A DNA stretch of 64,000 nt from an uncultured Lachnospiraceae bacterium. Lineage in GTDB: Bacteria > Bacillota > Clostridia > Lachnospirales > Lachnospiraceae. Location: assembly GCA_946558695.1 (NCBI GenBank), contig CAMNTQ010000002.1, positions 1 through 64,000 of the forward strand. The letters are read 5' to 3'. A model generated the notes under the pieces. The model was not told the DNA's origin. It saw only the letters and a program-made list of their open reading frames with translations, and ran no database searches. Shown here in pieces: positions 35,548 through 44,459 of the stretch. Each line of letters starts with the position of its first letter. Position 1 is the first letter of the stretch. Made by a program: the position numbers and the translations under genes.

Positions 35548-36608
35548 TGGAAGAGAATAGAATACAAAAAAAGGATATAGCGTCGTATAGTTATGAAGAA
35601 CTGATTTCTGAGATGGAGAAGATCGGTGAGAAACCGTTTCGCGGAAAGCAGATTTTTAGCTGGATTCATGAGAAACTGGCAGATGATTTTTTAAAGATGA
35701 CGAACTTGCCAGAGGCGCTTCGGAAAAAGCTTGACTATCTGTATGAGATTCCGAAAGTTCAGATGGTCACGAGACAGATTTCCAAAAAAGATCCGACGGA
35801 AAAGTTCTTGTTTGAACTCGCAGACGGCAGTATGATAGAAAGTGTCCTGATGAAATACGATTATGGGAATTCTGTCTGTATCTCCTCGCAGGTGGGCTGC
35901 CGCATGGGCTGCCGTTTCTGTGCATCTGCGATCGGGGGGCTTAAAAGAAATCTTAAACCCTCGGAGATGCTAAGGCAGATATATCAGATACAGAAGCTGA
36001 CGGGTGAACGGGTTTCCAATGTCGTTATTATGGGAACAGGAGAACCTCTTGACAATTACAGTAATTTTCTGAAATTCGTAAGGCTGCTCAGTGATGAGCA
36101 CGGGCTTCGTATCAGTCAGAGGAACATTACAGTATCAACCTGTGGGATCGTGCCGAATATGAAAAAATTGGCAGAGGAAAGACTGCAGATTACGCTTGCG
36201 CTCTCTCTGCATGGATCAAATCAGGAAAAGCGAGAGAGGCTTATGCCGGTTGCTGGCAGATATGACCTTTCCGAAGTAATGGGGGCTTGTGATTATTACT
36301 TTGAGAAGACAGGCAGGAGGCCGACATTTGAATACAGCCTTGTGAAAGGCGTCAATGACGGAGAAGAAGATGCAAGAGAATTGATTCTTCTGCTCAGAAA
36401 TCGTAATTGCCATCTGAATCTAATCCCGGTTAATCCTGTAAAAGAGAGAGGTTTTGAGAGACCGGACAGGAAAAATGCGCTGGCTTTTAAAAATAAACTT
36501 GAAAAAAACGGAATAAATGTTACTATTAGAAGGGAGAAAGGCTCGGATATTGACGGAGCCTGTGGTCAGCTTAGGAGACGATATGCTGATGCGAAGAAGG
36601 AGAGATAG
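35547..36608 (+). CDS. rlmN: dual-specificity RNA methyltransferase RlmN (23S A2503 / tRNA A37)
   Basis: 353 residues. Radical SAM motif CRMGCRFC (CX3CX2C), GTGEPLDNYSNF, ISTCG-type sequences (VSTCGIVPNM), NPVKERGF and the C-terminal catalytic Cys in GACGQLRRRY. It makes m2A2503 in 23S rRNA by a Cys-methyl intermediate. The start is GTG at 35547, sharing a base with the rsmB stop, with AGAGG upstream. The stp gene begins at the next base after the rlmN stop. Confidence 0.95.
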   Translation: MEENRIQKKDIASYSYEELISEMEKIGEKPFRGKQIFSWIHEKLADDFLKMTNLPEALRKKLDYLYEIPKVQMVTRQISKKDPTEKFLFELADGSMIESVLMKYDYGNSVCISSQVGCRMGCRFCASAIGGLKRNLKPSEMLRQIYQIQKLTGERVSNVVIMGTGEPLDNYSNFLKFVRLLSDEHGLRISQRNITVSTCGIVPNMKKLAEERLQITLALSLHGSNQEKRERLMPVAGRYDLSEVMGACDYYFEKTGRRPTFEYSLVKGVNDGEEDARELILLLRNRNCHLNLIPVNPVKERGFERPDRKNALAFKNKLEKNGINVTIRREKGSDIDGACGQLRRRYADAKKER

Positions 36609-37358
36609 ATGAAGACATATGCGATGACTGATGTAGGAAGAAGAAGGGAAGTCAATCAGGACTTTGTATACGTGACGGATGAGCCCATAGGGCCTTTCCC
36701 GAATCTCCTTGTTGTTGCCGACGGTATGGGCGGACACAAGGCAGGGGATTTTGCGTCAAAATATACGGTGGAAGTATTGTGCAGAGAGCTTAAGAAGACG
36801 GCGCTGGATAAGCCTGCGGATATTCTTCTTCATGTAGTAGGCATTGCAAATCACGAACTTATAAAAGCAGCGAATACGGATATTAAACTGGAGGGTATGG
36901 GAACGACGCTTGTTGCGGCGACCGTCATCGGCAATACATTGTATTTTTCGAATGTGGGGGACAGCCGTCTGTATCTGATCAATGATAAGATACGGCAAAT
37001 TTCCAAAGATCATTCTCTTGTGGAAGAAATGGTAAGGCTGGGTGGAATCAAGGCGGAGGAAGCGAAAAATCATCCGGATAAGAATATCATTACAAGGGCC
37101 ATGGGAGTAAAGGAAGGAGTAGAAGCTGATATTTACGAATATCGTCTGAGGAAGGGTGATATTATCCTGATGTGTACGGACGGGCTGAGTAATATGGTTG
37201 AAGATGAAGATATGTTTGATATTGTCAAGGGAGCCAGAGATATTGTGGAGGCTGTGTTGACATTGATAGAGAAAGCGAATAGCAACGGCGGAAGGGATAA
37301 CATAGGGGTTGTTATGGCAGAGCCGTTAGTCGATGAGGTGAGTATATGGAAAAGGTAA
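36609..37358 (+). CDS. stp: PP2C-type Ser/Thr protein phosphatase
   Basis: 249 residues with PP2C motifs: MTDVGRRREVNQDF, VVADGMGGHKAGD, GDSRLYLIND, ILMCTDGLSN and GGRDNIGVVM; the Asp residues bind two or three Mn/Mg ions. It reverses phosphorylation by the PASTA kinase encoded next, overlapping it by 13 bases. This pair controls peptidoglycan synthesis, germination or stationary-phase physiology in Firmicutes. Confidence 0.94.
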   Translation: MKTYAMTDVGRRREVNQDFVYVTDEPIGPFPNLLVVADGMGGHKAGDFASKYTVEVLCRELKKTALDKPADILLHVVGIANHELIKAANTDIKLEGMGTTLVAATVIGNTLYFSNVGDSRLYLINDKIRQISKDHSLVEEMVRLGGIKAEEAKNHPDKNIITRAMGVKEGVEADIYEYRLRKGDIILMCTDGLSNMVEDEDMFDIVKGARDIVEAVLTLIEKANSNGGRDNIGVVMAEPLVDEVSIWKR

Positions 37359-39499
37359 AGGGTGGAATTGTGCTTGGAAAGCGATATGAAGTGCTGAGTA
37401 AGATCGGCGCAGGCGGCATGGCAGATGTCTACAAAGGGAGAGACACTATGCTTAACCGCTATGTCGCGATCAAAGTTTTGAAGAAAGAATATCGCGAGGA
37501 TGATAATTTTGTAAGGAAGTTTCGTTCTGAGGCGCGGGCAGCGGCGGGACTTATGAATTCGAATATAGTAAATGTCTATGATGCAGGGGAAGACCGTGGA
37601 CTTTATTATATGGTAATGGAATTGATAGAAGGTATTACGCTGAAGGAATACATCAAGAGAAAGGGAAGACTGTCTCATAAGGAGATTATCAGCATCGCGA
37701 TTCAGATCTGTACCGGTATTGGCGCTGCGCATGCGGCTAATATCATCCACAGAGACATAAAACCGCAGAACATTATCATCTCTAAGGATGGTAAGGTGAA
37801 GGTTATGGACTTCGGCATTGCAAAGGCGACTACTTCTCATACAGTCAGCTCTAATGCAATGGGGTCTGTCCATTATACGTCGCCGGAGCAGGCGAGAGGC
37901 GGATTCAGCGATGCGAAGAGTGATATTTATTCTATCGGTATTACTCTTTTTGAGATGGCTACGGGAAGGCTTCCGTTTGAAGGAGATTCCACCGTATCGA
38001 TAGCAATTAAGCATCTGCAGGAGGAGATCACGCCGCCGTCAGAATATGTAGAGGATATCCCGTACAGTTTGGAGCAGATTATCTTAAAATGTACACAGAA
38101 AAACGGGGAGAGACGTTATGCGAATACGGATGATCTGATTCGTGATCTGAAAAGGTCGCTTGTTGATCCGGATGGAGAGTTTGTCCTGATCCCGCCTCTC
38201 AGAAATGCGGATACGGTGATCATCACAGATGAAGAGCTGGATGACATCCGCAGTAATTATGACGATGACGATGAATACGACGATAACGAATATGAAGATT
38301 ACAGATACGGCGATGATCGATATGATGACCGGTATGATGATCGGTATGATGATGAGTATGATGACGATCGAAGAGGAAAAGACGATGAAGATGTAAATCC
38401 TGGAATGAGAAAGGTCATGAAAGTTTTGACAGCCGTCGTAATTGTCATTATTCTTTTTATTGTGATTTTTGCGATCGGCAAAGCCGCGGGTATCTTTTCA
38501 TCCCTTGGTCAGAATGCGATTTTGGAGGACAAAGAGGATGAAGAAATAGAAGTTCCGAGCCTTATCGGAATGACCGAAGAAGAGGCGAAGGAAAAGCTGG
38601 ATAAAAAACTCGGAATTAAGGTGGTTGGAAGCGAAGAATCTGATCAGTATGAGAAAGGAAAGATTATAAAACAGACTCCAGAAAAGGGCGAGAAGGTAAA
38701 GAAGAATACAACGATCAAGATTACTGTGAGTTCAGGAATTACGGTGAAAACGCAGACGGTTCCGGATGTAACGGGCATGGATGAGGATGCCGCACAGAAG
38801 GAGTTGGAAGATAAAGGCTTTAAGGTCGGTACTTCTGAGTTTGAATATGATGACAGGTACAGTGCGGGAGAGGTTATCAGTACGTCGCCTTCCGCAGGAT
38901 CAGAGGCGGCAGAAGGTGCAGAGGTCATTATGAGGGTCAGCAAGGGCACCGAGAAAAAGACTGTACCGAATGTAGTTGGGAAAAAGGATGCAACAGCACA
39001 GAAGGAACTTGTTGCAGCAGGTCTTGTGATCGAAGAAGTGGGATATGAATATGACGATAAGGTGGCAAAAGGAAAAGTTATTTCGCAAAGCATAAAAGGA
39101 GGGAAAAAGGTAGAAGCAGGCACCTCTATTAAAATTGTTGTCAGCAACGGTAAGAAACCGGAGGAAAAAGTAGAGGTTCCAAACCTCAGCGGAAAGACAT
39201 ACCAGCAGGCGAAAGCATTGCTTGAGAGTTATGGACTTGTCGCGGCAAAAGGCGGTGAAGAAGAGAGTGAGGAACCGGTCGGGAAGGTAAGCAGATGGTC
39301 TTCCGCGGGAAAGAGCGTAAAGAAGGGAACGACGATCACAGTATGGATCAGCGGCGGAATTCGTGAACCGGATTCAGAACCAGAGCCGACGCCGCCGACA
39401 CAGACACCAACACAGACGCCGACGCAGACGCCGACGCAGACACCGAATTCAGGCGGAGACAGTCAGACGTCAGATCCGAATAGTACCCCGGAGCAGTAG
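37346..39499 (+). CDS. prkC: PASTA-domain Ser/Thr protein kinase (PrkC/PknB)
   Basis: 717 residues. Kinase domain (1-270): IGAGGMADVYKG, catalytic Lys in AIKVLKKEY, HRDIKPQNII, DFGIAKA, and TSPEQARGG. A juxtamembrane segment (about 295-350) is very acidic with repeated DDRYDDRYDD. One membrane helix follows (VLTAVVIVIILFIVIFAIG), then four extracellular PASTA domains beginning VEVPSLIGM, TVPDVTGM, TVPNVVGK and VEVPNLSG, and a Pro/Thr tail (TPTQTP repeats) that may span the wall. PASTA domains sense muropeptides or lipid II. The gene overlaps stp and is followed one base later by rsgA, a common arrangement and a known kinase substrate pair in Bacillus. Confidence 0.95.
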   Translation: MEKVKGGIVLGKRYEVLSKIGAGGMADVYKGRDTMLNRYVAIKVLKKEYREDDNFVRKFRSEARAAAGLMNSNIVNVYDAGEDRGLYYMVMELIEGITLKEYIKRKGRLSHKEIISIAIQICTGIGAAHAANIIHRDIKPQNIIISKDGKVKVMDFGIAKATTSHTVSSNAMGSVHYTSPEQARGGFSDAKSDIYSIGITLFEMATGRLPFEGDSTVSIAIKHLQEEITPPSEYVEDIPYSLEQIILKCTQKNGERRYANTDDLIRDLKRSLVDPDGEFVLIPPLRNADTVIITDEELDDIRSNYDDDDEYDDNEYEDYRYGDDRYDDRYDDRYDDEYDDDRRGKDDEDVNPGMRKVMKVLTAVVIVIILFIVIFAIGKAAGIFSSLGQNAILEDKEDEEIEVPSLIGMTEEEAKEKLDKKLGIKVVGSEESDQYEKGKIIKQTPEKGEKVKKNTTIKITVSSGITVKTQTVPDVTGMDEDAAQKELEDKGFKVGTSEFEYDDRYSAGEVISTSPSAGSEAAEGAEVIMRVSKGTEKKTVPNVVGKKDATAQKELVAAGLVIEEVGYEYDDKVAKGKVISQSIKGGKKVEAGTSIKIVVSNGKKPEEKVEVPNLSGKTYQQAKALLESYGLVAAKGGEEESEEPVGKVSRWSSAGKSVKKGTTITVWISGGIREPDSEPEPTPPTQTPTQTPTQTPTQTPNSGGDSQTSDPNSTPEQ

Positions 39500-39500
39500 T

Positions 39501-40379
39501 ATGCAGGGAAAAATTGTAAAGGGAATTGCCGGATTCTACTACATTCATGTAGTGGAATCCGGTGTTTATGAATGTAAAGCAAAAGGCATTTTCCGAAAAG
39601 AGAAGATAAAACCTCTTGTAGGAGATAATGTGAAGATAGAAATTATTGATGAAAACGAAAAGACAGGGAATATTACAGAGATTCTGCCAAGGAAAAATGA
39701 GTTGATCCGTCCGGCGGTTGCCAATATTGATCAGGCATTGGTTGTCTTTGCAGTTACCCGACCGAGTCCCCATTTTAGTCTCTTGGATCGTTTTCTTGTT
39801 ATGATGGAGAGTAAGCACATTCCGGTTATTTTGTGTTTTAACAAAGAGGATATTGCTGACGATTTTCAGATTGAAGCTCTTGAGAAGATTTATTCCGGCT
39901 GCGGATATCCGTGTATTTTTACAAGCGCTTTGGAGCAGAGGAATATTGAGCGGGTGAAAGCATTGCTGGCGGGGAAGACGACGGCGATCGCAGGCCCGTC
40001 CGGGGTAGGCAAATCATCGATCATCAATGTACTTCATCCTGAAGCAAATATGGAAACCGGCGATATCAGTCAGAAGATTGAGCGCGGTAAGCATACGACG
40101 CGGCATTCAGAGTTGTTTCTGATCGACGCGGATTCTTATATTATGGATACGCCGGGATTCAGTTCTTTGTATATGAGTGATTTTGAAAAAGAGGATTTGC
40201 AATATTTTTTCCCTGAATTTGAAGGAGTTGAAGGCACATGCCGTTTTGATGGGTGCAGTCATACCCATGAGCCGGACTGTGCCGTGAAAAATGCGGTTTC
40301 AGACGGAAAAATCGCGTCTGTGCGTTATGACAGTTACAAGAAGATATACGAAGAGTTGAAGGATAAGAGGAGGTACTAA
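39501..40379 (+). CDS. rsgA: ribosome small-subunit GTPase RsgA
   Basis: 293 residues. An N-terminal OB fold (MQGKIVKGIAGFYYIHV) is followed by a circularly permuted GTPase: NKEDI (G4) comes before GPSGVGKSSIIN (G1) and DTPGF (G3), then a C-terminal zinc domain CRFDGCSHTHEPDC. It assists late 30S maturation. The ATG at 39501 is chosen because the protein then begins at the OB fold; the same frame runs upstream only through the Arg-rich reverse reading of the prkC tail repeats. The ribosome site is weak, which fits coupling to prkC. Confidence 0.94.
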   Translation: MQGKIVKGIAGFYYIHVVESGVYECKAKGIFRKEKIKPLVGDNVKIEIIDENEKTGNITEILPRKNELIRPAVANIDQALVVFAVTRPSPHFSLLDRFLVMMESKHIPVILCFNKEDIADDFQIEALEKIYSGCGYPCIFTSALEQRNIERVKALLAGKTTAIAGPSGVGKSSIINVLHPEANMETGDISQKIERGKHTTRHSELFLIDADSYIMDTPGFSSLYMSDFEKEDLQYFFPEFEGVEGTCRFDGCSHTHEPDCAVKNAVSDGKIASVRYDSYKKIYEELKDKRRY

Positions 40380-40381
40380 TT

Positions 40382-41044
40382 ATGAAGTATATTTTAGCAC
40401 CGTCGATTTTAGCTGCGGACTTTAAGGCGCTGGGCGGACAGATGAAGCAGACAGAAGATAATGGCGCCGGGTATCTGCATTTTGATGTGATGGATGGGAT
40501 GTTTGTGCCGAGTATTTCTTTTGGAATGCCTGTATTGAAATCCATTCATGGGGCGACATCACAGGTAATGGATGCACATCTTATGGTGCAGGAGCCAATC
40601 CGCTATATCGAAGCTTTTAAAGAAGCAGGAGCAGATATTGTGACGGTTCATATGGAGGCATGTGAGGATGTTCGGGCAACGATCGGAAAGATTCGCCAGT
40701 GCGGTATGAAGGTTGGCTTATCCATCTGTCCGGAGACTCCGGCCGAAGAGACAGGGCAATTCCTTCCTGAAGTGGACATGCTGCTTGTTATGAGTGTGCA
40801 TCCGGGTTTCGGAGGGCAGAAGTTTATCCCGGAATCTTTGGATAAGATACGAAAAATCAGGAAAATGGCTGAAGAACAGAAGCTTAATGTGGATATACAG
40901 GTTGATGGGGGAATCTATCTGAGCAATGTCAAAGAAGTTCTTGATGCAGGAGCAAATATAATTGTTGCAGGTTCTGCTGTATTTAATGGCAATCCGGCCG
41001 AGAATACCAGAGCTTTTATGGAGATACTTAGTGCCTATGAGTAA
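40382..41044 (+). CDS. rpe: ribulose-phosphate 3-epimerase
   Basis: 220 residues. TIM-barrel motifs: APSILAADF, HFDVMDGMFVPSISFG, DAHLMVQEP, MSVHPGFGGQKF, DIQVDGGI and VAGSAVF. The His/Asp pairs bind a divalent metal and perform 1,1-proton transfer between ribulose 5-phosphate and xylulose 5-phosphate. It follows rsgA by 2 bases and overlaps thiN by 8. Confidence 0.96.
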   Translation: MKYILAPSILAADFKALGGQMKQTEDNGAGYLHFDVMDGMFVPSISFGMPVLKSIHGATSQVMDAHLMVQEPIRYIEAFKEAGADIVTVHMEACEDVRATIGKIRQCGMKVGLSICPETPAEETGQFLPEVDMLLVMSVHPGFGGQKFIPESLDKIRKIRKMAEEQKLNVDIQVDGGIYLSNVKEVLDAGANIIVAGSAVFNGNPAENTRAFMEILSAYE

Positions 41045-41693
41045 GATGATTGTGATTGTGAGCGGCGGAGAAATTGAGGAAGAACATGCCCTTTCGATTT
41101 TGAGGGCAGAAGATTCCTGCTATGTGATAGGCGTGGACAAAGGCGTGGAATTTTTGTACAGCCATAATATTGTGCCCAACTATATTGTGGGAGATTTTGA
41201 CAGTGTCCGTCCTGAGATTGCGGATTATTACCGGGAGAACACGTCTGTGCCGATCAGAGAATTCAACCCGGTAAAAGATGCGTCCGATACGGAGATCGCA
41301 ATCCGTCTTGCGGTGACGCTTGGCTGTAAGCAGATGCTGATTCTCGGTGCGACCGGCGGCCGCATCGACCATTTGTGGGCGAATGTCCAGTGTCTTGCGA
41401 TTCCTTTTAAGAGCGGAATCGATGCGCGGATTCTTGACAGGCAGAACAGCATACGTCTGATCGGCGGCCGGACAGTCCTTAAAAAGGGTGAGACATACGG
41501 CCGATATTTTTCAGTATTCCCTCTTGGGCAGGAGGTTTTCCGTTTTAATATTACAGGGGCGAAGTGGCCTCTTAAAAACCATGTTCTCACGGCATATGAC
41601 AGCCTGTGCGTCAGCAACCAGATAGAGGATGATGAAGCTGTGATTGATTTTGCAGGAGGGATTGTTGTGCTGATGGAGACAAAGGATTTGTAA
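41037..41693 (+). CDS. thiN: thiamine pyrophosphokinase
   Basis: 218 residues. Motifs: MIVIVSGGEIEE, GVDKGVEFLYSHNI, NYIVGDFDS, KDASDTEIAIRLAV, and GATGGRIDHLWAN, characteristic of TPK. It transfers pyrophosphate from ATP to thiamine to make TPP, which the TPP-dependent oxidoreductase at 52.1 kb needs. The ATG at 41037 overlaps rpe by 8 bases; an ATG at 41046 is a close alternative. Upstream in-frame codons lie in rpe. Confidence 0.93.
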   Translation: MSKMIVIVSGGEIEEEHALSILRAEDSCYVIGVDKGVEFLYSHNIVPNYIVGDFDSVRPEIADYYRENTSVPIREFNPVKDASDTEIAIRLAVTLGCKQMLILGATGGRIDHLWANVQCLAIPFKSGIDARILDRQNSIRLIGGRTVLKKGETYGRYFSVFPLGQEVFRFNITGAKWPLKNHVLTAYDSLCVSNQIEDDEAVIDFAGGIVVLMETKDL

Positions 41694-41732
41694 TAATGAT
41701 GGCAATATAGCAGTGAAGGAAGGATAAAATAT

Positions 41733-42833
41733 ATGAAATTAGGAATCGTCGGTTTACCGAATGTTGGGAAAAGTACGTTATTTAATTCTTTGACAAAGGC
41801 GGGAGCAGAGTCTGCAAATTACCCGTTCTGTACAATTGATCCGAACGTGGGAGTAGTGACAGTTCCGGATGAAAGACTGGATGTGCTGGGAGAGATGTAT
41901 CATACTAAAAAAATCATCCCTGCCGCAATTGAGTTTGTTGATATTGCAGGTCTTGTTAAGGGGGCGTCAAAAGGAGAAGGTTTGGGGAATCAGTTTCTTG
42001 CCAATATCCGAGAGGTGGATGCTATCGTTCATGTGGTGCGTTGCTTTGAGGACAGCAATATTGTACATGTTGACGGCAGTATTAATCCTCTTCGGGATAT
42101 TGAAACGATTAATTTGGAATTGATTTTCTCCGATCTGGAAATCCTTGATAGAAGGATAGCAAAGACTTCTAAGGTTGCAAGAAATGATAAGACGGCTGCG
42201 AAGGAGCTTTCCCTGCTTGAAAAGATCAAAGAGCATTTGGAGAATGGCCGGCTGGCGAAGACATTCGCCGGGACAGAGGATGAAGAGGAGCAGGAGTGGC
42301 TTGAAAGTTACAACCTGCTGACATATAAACCGGTAATTTACGCGGCGAATGTAGCGGAAGATGAGCTTGCGGGGGACGGCGCAGATAATGACGGCGTTCA
42401 GAAGGTTCGGGAGTATGCGGCAAAGGAAGACAGTGAGGTGTTTGTCGTATGCGCGCAGATTGAGCAGGAAATTGCTGAGCTTGAAGAAGAAGAAAAGAAG
42501 ATGTTTTTAGAGGAACTTGGATTGTCGGAATCAGGACTTGAGAAGATGATTAAGGCGAGCTATAAGCTTTTGGGGCTGATCAGTTATCTGACTGCAGGGG
42601 AGCCGGAGGTTCGTGCATGGACGATCAGGGAGGGCACGAAGGCGCCGCAGGCGGCCGGAAAGATTCATACGGATTTCGAGCGCGGCTTTATCCGTGCAGA
42701 AGTAGTATCCTACGATGATCTTATGGCATGCGGGACACATGCGGCAGCAAAGGAGAAAGGACTGGTCCGTCTGGAGGGCAAGGATTACGTTGTCAAGGAC
42801 GGGGATATCATGCTGTTTAGGTTTAATGTATAA
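41733..42833 (+). CDS. ychF: redox-regulated ATPase/GTPase YchF (Obg family)
   Basis: 366 residues. P-loop GLPNVGKSTLFNSLTKAGAE, DIAGLVKGASKGEGLGNQFL, coiled-coil middle region and the C-terminal TGS domain (REGTKAPQAAGKIHTDFERG). YchF binds ribosomes and prefers ATP. It begins 39 bases after thiN with GAAGGA before the ATG. It may be cotranscribed with lgt. Confidence 0.95.
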   Translation: MKLGIVGLPNVGKSTLFNSLTKAGAESANYPFCTIDPNVGVVTVPDERLDVLGEMYHTKKIIPAAIEFVDIAGLVKGASKGEGLGNQFLANIREVDAIVHVVRCFEDSNIVHVDGSINPLRDIETINLELIFSDLEILDRRIAKTSKVARNDKTAAKELSLLEKIKEHLENGRLAKTFAGTEDEEEQEWLESYNLLTYKPVIYAANVAEDELAGDGADNDGVQKVREYAAKEDSEVFVVCAQIEQEIAELEEEEKKMFLEELGLSESGLEKMIKASYKLLGLISYLTAGEPEVRAWTIREGTKAPQAAGKIHTDFERGFIRAEVVSYDDLMACGTHAAAKEKGLVRLEGKDYVVKDGDIMLFRFNV

Positions 42834-42857
42834 ATTTATATGCGGGGAGAATAAAGG

Positions 42858-43715
42858 ATGCACAAGACGATAGATTTCCCCAATATCGGAATACACTTGC
42901 AGGATGTTGGGAATCATATTACCATTTTTAATTTTGATATTGCATATTACGGGATGATTATCGGGCTTGGGATTCTGGCGGGAATATTAATTGCTGCGGC
43001 TGAAGCAAAGCGCACGGGGCAGGATCCGGAAACTTACTATGATCTTGCTATTTATGCCGTAATCTGTTCCATTATCGGAGCGAGGACGTATTATGTGGTA
43101 TTTTCGTGGGATATGTATAAGGGGAATCTGAAAAGTATCCTGAATCTGCGGCAGGGCGGCCTTGCAATTTACGGAGGCGTGATTGCGGCAGTCATCACGG
43201 TTATTGTGTTTGCAAGAGTGAAAAAGCTCTCTGCACCGCTCCTTTTTGATACCGCCGTTCTCGGACTTGTTGCGGGACAGATGATCGGAAGATGGGGGAA
43301 CTTTTTTAACAGAGAAGCGTTCGGCGAGTATACGGACGGCCTTTTGGCGATGCGGCTTCCGCTTGACGCCGTAAGGAGTTCGGATGTCACAGAGCTTATG
43401 CGGGAGAATATGGAAACAGTAAAGGGTGTCTCTTATATCCAGGTCCACCCTACATTTTTATATGAATCCTTGTGGTGTATGATGGTGCTTTTGTTATTGC
43501 TTCTGTACCGGCGTCATAAAAAATTTGACGGCGAAGTGTTCCTTTTGTACCTTTTTGGCTATGGTCTGGGCCGGGTATGGATTGAGGGGCTCCGCACGGA
43601 CCAGCTTCTTATCCGAGGTACGGCGATTCCGGTATCCCAGCTTCTTGCAGGGACGCTGGTGATCGTGTCAACAGGAATGATACTGTTGCTTAGAAGAAAG
43701 ATAAGAACATCTTAA
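42858..43715 (+). CDS. lgt: prolipoprotein diacylglyceryl transferase
   Basis: 285 residues with seven membrane helices. The family signature GRWGNFFNREAFG is present, along with QGGLAIYGGVIAAV and HPTFLYESLW. It moves diacylglycerol from phosphatidylglycerol to the lipobox Cys of prolipoproteins, including the ABC binding protein at 3338. The Tyr in AIYGG replaces the His of E. coli HGG, as usual in Firmicutes. The final codons overlap the putative operator of the next two-component operon. Confidence 0.94.
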   Translation: MHKTIDFPNIGIHLQDVGNHITIFNFDIAYYGMIIGLGILAGILIAAAEAKRTGQDPETYYDLAIYAVICSIIGARTYYVVFSWDMYKGNLKSILNLRQGGLAIYGGVIAAVITVIVFARVKKLSAPLLFDTAVLGLVAGQMIGRWGNFFNREAFGEYTDGLLAMRLPLDAVRSSDVTELMRENMETVKGVSYIQVHPTFLYESLWCMMVLLLLLLYRRHKKFDGEVFLLYLFGYGLGRVWIEGLRTDQLLIRGTAIPVSQLLAGTLVIVSTGMILLLRRKIRTS

Positions 43716-43754
43716 GAGAATTTTAATGTGATTCTCATAAGAGTCTGCTATAAT
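43711..43754 (+). promoter_or_regulatory. gapped palindrome and promoter before the two-component operon
   Basis: CTTAAGAGAAT at 43711-43721 and ATTCTCATAAG at 43731-43741 are reverse complements at ten of eleven positions, with centres 20 bases (two helical turns) apart. TATAAT follows at 43749-43754 while the -35 is poor (near 43726), the pattern of an activator-dependent promoter bound by an OmpR-type regulator dimer. The left arm covers the lgt stop codon. Confidence 0.5.
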
Positions 43755-43784
43755 AATCGTCGGATTGTGAGGGGAGATGCTGCG

Positions 43785-44459
43785 ATGCGTTTATTGGTAG
43801 TAGAAGATGAGAAGGATATGAACCATATTCTTATAAATAAGCTGGAAAAAGAAGGATACAATGTTGACAGCTGTTTTGATGGAAATTCAGCGATGGATTA
43901 TCTGATGCTGGCGGATTATGACGGTGTGATATTGGATATTATGCTTCCGGGAATGGATGGTTTTCAGGTGTTGAAAAGACTCCGTGCATCCGGAAAGCAG
44001 ACGCCGGTATTGTTCCTGAGCGCGAAGGGGGACACGGAGGATATCGTGGAGGGCCTAAATATCGGTGCGGATGATTATATGGTCAAGCCCTTTGTTTTCA
44101 AAGAATTGCTGGCCCGGATCAAAGTGATGACACGAAGAAAACCGGAGATTCAGGAGAATATTTACCGCTGCGGTGATCTGGTCATTGACTATAATACACA
44201 CGAGGTTACCAGAAGTCAGATCCCGATATCGCTGTCGCCAAAGGAATTTGCAGTTCTTCTGTATCTTGTCAGAAATAAGAATATTATCGTGACCAGAGAG
44301 CAGATTGAGTCGAACATCTGGAAGCTTCAGTCAGAGGTGAGCTCGAATCTGGTGGATGTGTATATTCGTTATCTGCGCCGCAAGATTGACGATGATTTTG
44401 ATGAGAAGATGATCTGTACAATACGCGGAACGGGATATATGCTAAAATGCGAAGAATAA
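43785..44459 (+). CDS. OmpR/PhoB-type response regulator
   Basis: About 224 residues. Receiver domain with acidic pocket VVEDEKD, phosphoacceptor Asp51 (VILDIMLPG), Thr/Ser site LFLSAKGD and Lys switch MVKPF; a winged-helix DNA-binding domain follows (YRCGDLVIDYNTHEV ... SSNLVDVYIRYLRRKI). The ATG at 43785 after GGGGAG is chosen; an upstream ATG at 43728 would add residues not found in receivers. It overlaps the kinase gene by 13 bases. Confidence 0.95.
   Translation: MRLLVVEDEKDMNHILINKLEKEGYNVDSCFDGNSAMDYLMLADYDGVILDIMLPGMDGFQVLKRLRASGKQTPVLFLSAKGDTEDIVEGLNIGADDYMVKPFVFKELLARIKVMTRRKPEIQENIYRCGDLVIDYNTHEVTRSQIPISLSPKEFAVLLYLVRNKNIIVTREQIESNIWKLQSEVSSNLVDVYIRYLRRKIDDDFDEKMICTIRGTGYMLKCEE

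Noticed and set aside
39380-39460. CRISPR-like short repeats
   Set aside because: They are coding repeats for the TPTQTP tail of the kinase, without spacers.
39363-39500. Arg/His-rich N-terminal extension of rsgA
   Set aside because: It is the +1 reading of the Pro/Thr repeat of prkC; rsgA begins at its OB fold at 39501.
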